Shown here: piece after piece, positions 7,301 through 7,623 of the stretch
Numbering within the stretch: position 1 is the first letter of the stretch
Layout of the letters: every line of letters begins with the position of its first letter
Assembly (NCBI GenBank): GCA_009785885.1
Contig: WQUE01000042.1
Span: forward strand, 1 to 7,623
Length of the DNA stretch: 7,623 nucleotides
Direction: 5' to 3'
DNA from: Actinomycetes bacterium
Lineage (GTDB): Bacteria > Actinomycetota > Actinomycetes > Propionibacteriales > Propionibacteriaceae
Position numbers and translations under genes: made by a program
Notes under the pieces: model-generated
Seen by the model: the letters and a program-made list of their open reading frames with translations, nothing else
The model's database searches: none
Told to the model about the DNA's origin: nothing

Positions 7301-7623
7301 CCGGGGTACGTCTCGTCGTCGGTGGGTTCGTGCCACGACAGGCCGAACTCGTCGAGCAGCGAGTCGTGCTCGATGCCGTCCATGAACTCCCACCCGGGGA
7401 ACACGAACGCGATCTTGCCGCCGTCGGCGACGAGCGGCTTCTCGGTGTACCAGATATCGTTCAGCCCGAACCACGGCTCGCCGCGGCGGACGATCTGGGC
7501 CGCCAGGTGCAGGCGTTCCTCGCTCGGGTCGAAGATGACGATGCGGCAGCGGTCGTCCGGGCCGCTCAGCAGGCCGCCGAGCTGGTTGACGAACACGTCG
7601 GGATCGACCTTCTTCAGCAGGGC
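4396..7623 (-). CDS. Polyketide synthase, partial: AT - Pro-rich linker - DH - C-terminal PPTase
   Basis: The frame is open to the right edge, so the N-terminus is missing; 1075 residues are visible (numbered from the edge). Residues 1-67 resemble a KS-AT linker, implying a ketosynthase beyond the window. Residues 68-365 are an acyltransferase with Ser140 in GHSIGE and His248 in SPLHTP, but Pro165 replaces the extender-binding Arg and GWEFM replaces GQGSQ. Residues 420-539 are a Pro/Ala-rich linker. Residues 590-870 form a double-hotdog dehydratase-like domain with His599 (MDHCIV) and Asp758/Gln762 (LLDAIGQ). Residues 860-1075 are an Sfp-type phosphopantetheinyl transferase with SLAHRD, VGIDLE (Asp979, Glu981) and WVAKEAVGK (Lys1020/Glu1021). 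A C-terminal DH-PPTase pair is known from enediyne synthases, but here no ACP or KR lies between AT and DH. It probably builds an acyl chain on the downstream ACP. The GTG at 7596 is unlikely to be the start. Confidence 0.92.
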   Translation of the reverse strand, partial: ALLKKVDPDVFVNQLGGLLSGPDDRCRIVIFDPSEERLHLAAQIVRRGEPWFGLNDIWYTEKPLVADGGKIAFVFPGWEFMDGIEHDSLLDEFGLSWHEPTDDETYPGSGLILDHYFTSMLAHDALVKSGIRPDVYAGHSIGEWHAARAAGMVDEEFDKAMVALPLDPANQLDPDIIPDFRLVAASGGLDEEAIAAIEAEVPDAYLTTDNCPSQKVFCVLAGSLDRLTATLKARHVGCTVLPYASPLHTPFVAPVLDAPLQALSTVPTHAGEAPVWSSVLVAKLDPANATAAELLGPQLTRPIRFRALLEEMYAQGVRVFVQCGAGSLTGFVDDTLHGRDFAALPAVTSLRPAVDQLRRLHALMFILGGPADLEFMGMGPLVRNLKSLYLMPSGFPVLTEVPAFTELLAPRLKDPATVAAEPPAPTPAPPGKTPSAPPDAPAPPPRPPMAWQTDALGLPVRGFSRSRPVPSGPWPWPAMGGMPGAAWPGTLPAGAVPAPQPVPPPPAPAPPPPAPVTDPPVPPRDAPPEPATVPPVHANPFQDPVTEAIWRAHPEETVAAPAVSPSARRRKRRGGSRAGTSFTEPLDLDLDRFPEVMDHCIVNQPVDWPYREDVCPVVPLTLSMELMAELAMRHAPGQKVVKLGPITAMNFMPVNEPFHATVKGFWKSNDVLSLSVAGHLMMDVTFANEYPDPPVEYVTRLKAGIGAKRREPVDREEQYLEYTFHRPRYWSLDHTILMGEHGFHSEVRKAEGKGSLLDAIGQAVGLYLHLYEDHDTVSFPVRVNEVSFYQDMFDQDGAFDSYCHIREVTDNFVIGDAVYERDGKIWVVARGWANQRIPMDQVMWESVIHPWRAMLSREIAPHVYAFDYENPSRSSITFLALRYLTADEKRQGGSMPSLSAQGDYLAGRIALKDAARAYLRGSGPGYVYPIEVASAYEESGKLLVRPHDGDAFPVPLHVSLAHRDNRGVAVASGAPVGIDLERIEHRDQGFWDLAFTSTEQELIRAQATPDEAATRVWVAKEAVGKQRGTGLHGAPTRIVATRIEDGAILLDGVWVDTMKLDDGYIVGRTREELLT
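4408..4412 (-). promoter_or_regulatory. Ribosome binding site of the acyl carrier protein, embedded in the synthase's last codons
   Basis: On the - strand AGGAG sits 8 nt before the ACP ATG (4399). It lies within the final synthase codons AGA-GAG-GAG-CTA-TTG-ACA-TGA, several of which are rare in high-GC actinobacteria. That suggests the codons are kept for the signal. Together with the ATGA overlap it favours coupled, roughly balanced synthesis of the synthase and its carrier. Confidence 0.75.
6007..6366 (-). other. Pro/Ala-rich linker between AT and DH domains of the synthase
   Basis: This region encodes about 120 residues dominated by Pro and Ala, including runs such as PVPPPPAPAPPPPAP, with no carrier serine motif and no Rossmann nucleotide-binding motif. 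In enediyne-type synthases this position holds the ACP and KR. Here it is probably a flexible or rod-like tether joining the condensing/loading half to the DH-PPTase half. Confidence 0.8.

Noticed and set aside
7594..7596. GTG at 7596 as the start of the synthase
   Set aside because: The frame stays open to the edge (nine more codons, beginning ALLKKVDPD) and the flanking sequence looks like a KS-AT linker, so the gene most likely continues outside the window.

Overview
The window is high-GC DNA with strong third-position GC bias, short SD-led genes and ATGA overlaps, which points to an actinobacterium of the Streptomyces/Actinomadura type. This assignment rests on composition and gene families only. 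No rRNA, tRNA, mobile element or CRISPR array is visible.

Left flank (1-898, + strand): the last 29 codons of an unidentified gene, a roughly 200-base gap, then a 166-residue single-stranded DNA-binding protein (ssb). Its acidic tail lacks the usual DDDIPF-type tip. The ssb gene converges on the operon to its right, and the 107-base gap between them holds a 9-bp imperfect hairpin that may terminate both units.

Main block (899-7623, - strand, read right to left): four tightly packed genes that look like the downstream part of a polyketide or unusual fatty-acid biosynthetic operon. (1) A polyketide synthase, cut by the right edge, shows a linker (probably post-ketosynthase), an acyltransferase (AT), a Pro/Ala-rich linker of about 120 residues, a double-hotdog dehydratase-like domain (DH) and a C-terminal Sfp-type phosphopantetheinyl transferase (PPTase). 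(2) A discrete acyl carrier protein (ACP) overlaps it by 4 nt. (3) A single 741-residue polypeptide joins an alpha/beta hydrolase to a complete ABC ATPase of the DrrA type. (4) An ABC-2 permease overlaps gene 3 by 4 nt.

Inferred working model: the PPTase in the synthase activates the separate ACP. The AT, the DH and probably a KS beyond the edge build an acyl chain on it. The hydrolase half of gene 3 cuts the chain from the carrier or trims it, and the attached ATPase drives export through the permease. The layout resembles an enediyne/PUFA-type iterative synthase stripped of its internal ACP and KR, with a hydrolase-exporter fusion attached.

The strongest signals for novelty are the hydrolase-ABC ATPase fusion, the AT-linker-DH-PPTase arrangement with ACP in trans, and an AT that keeps the catalytic Ser and His but has Pro where malonyl-transferring ATs have the carboxylate-binding Arg. 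Ketosynthase and ketoreductase genes, if present, lie outside the window to the right or elsewhere.
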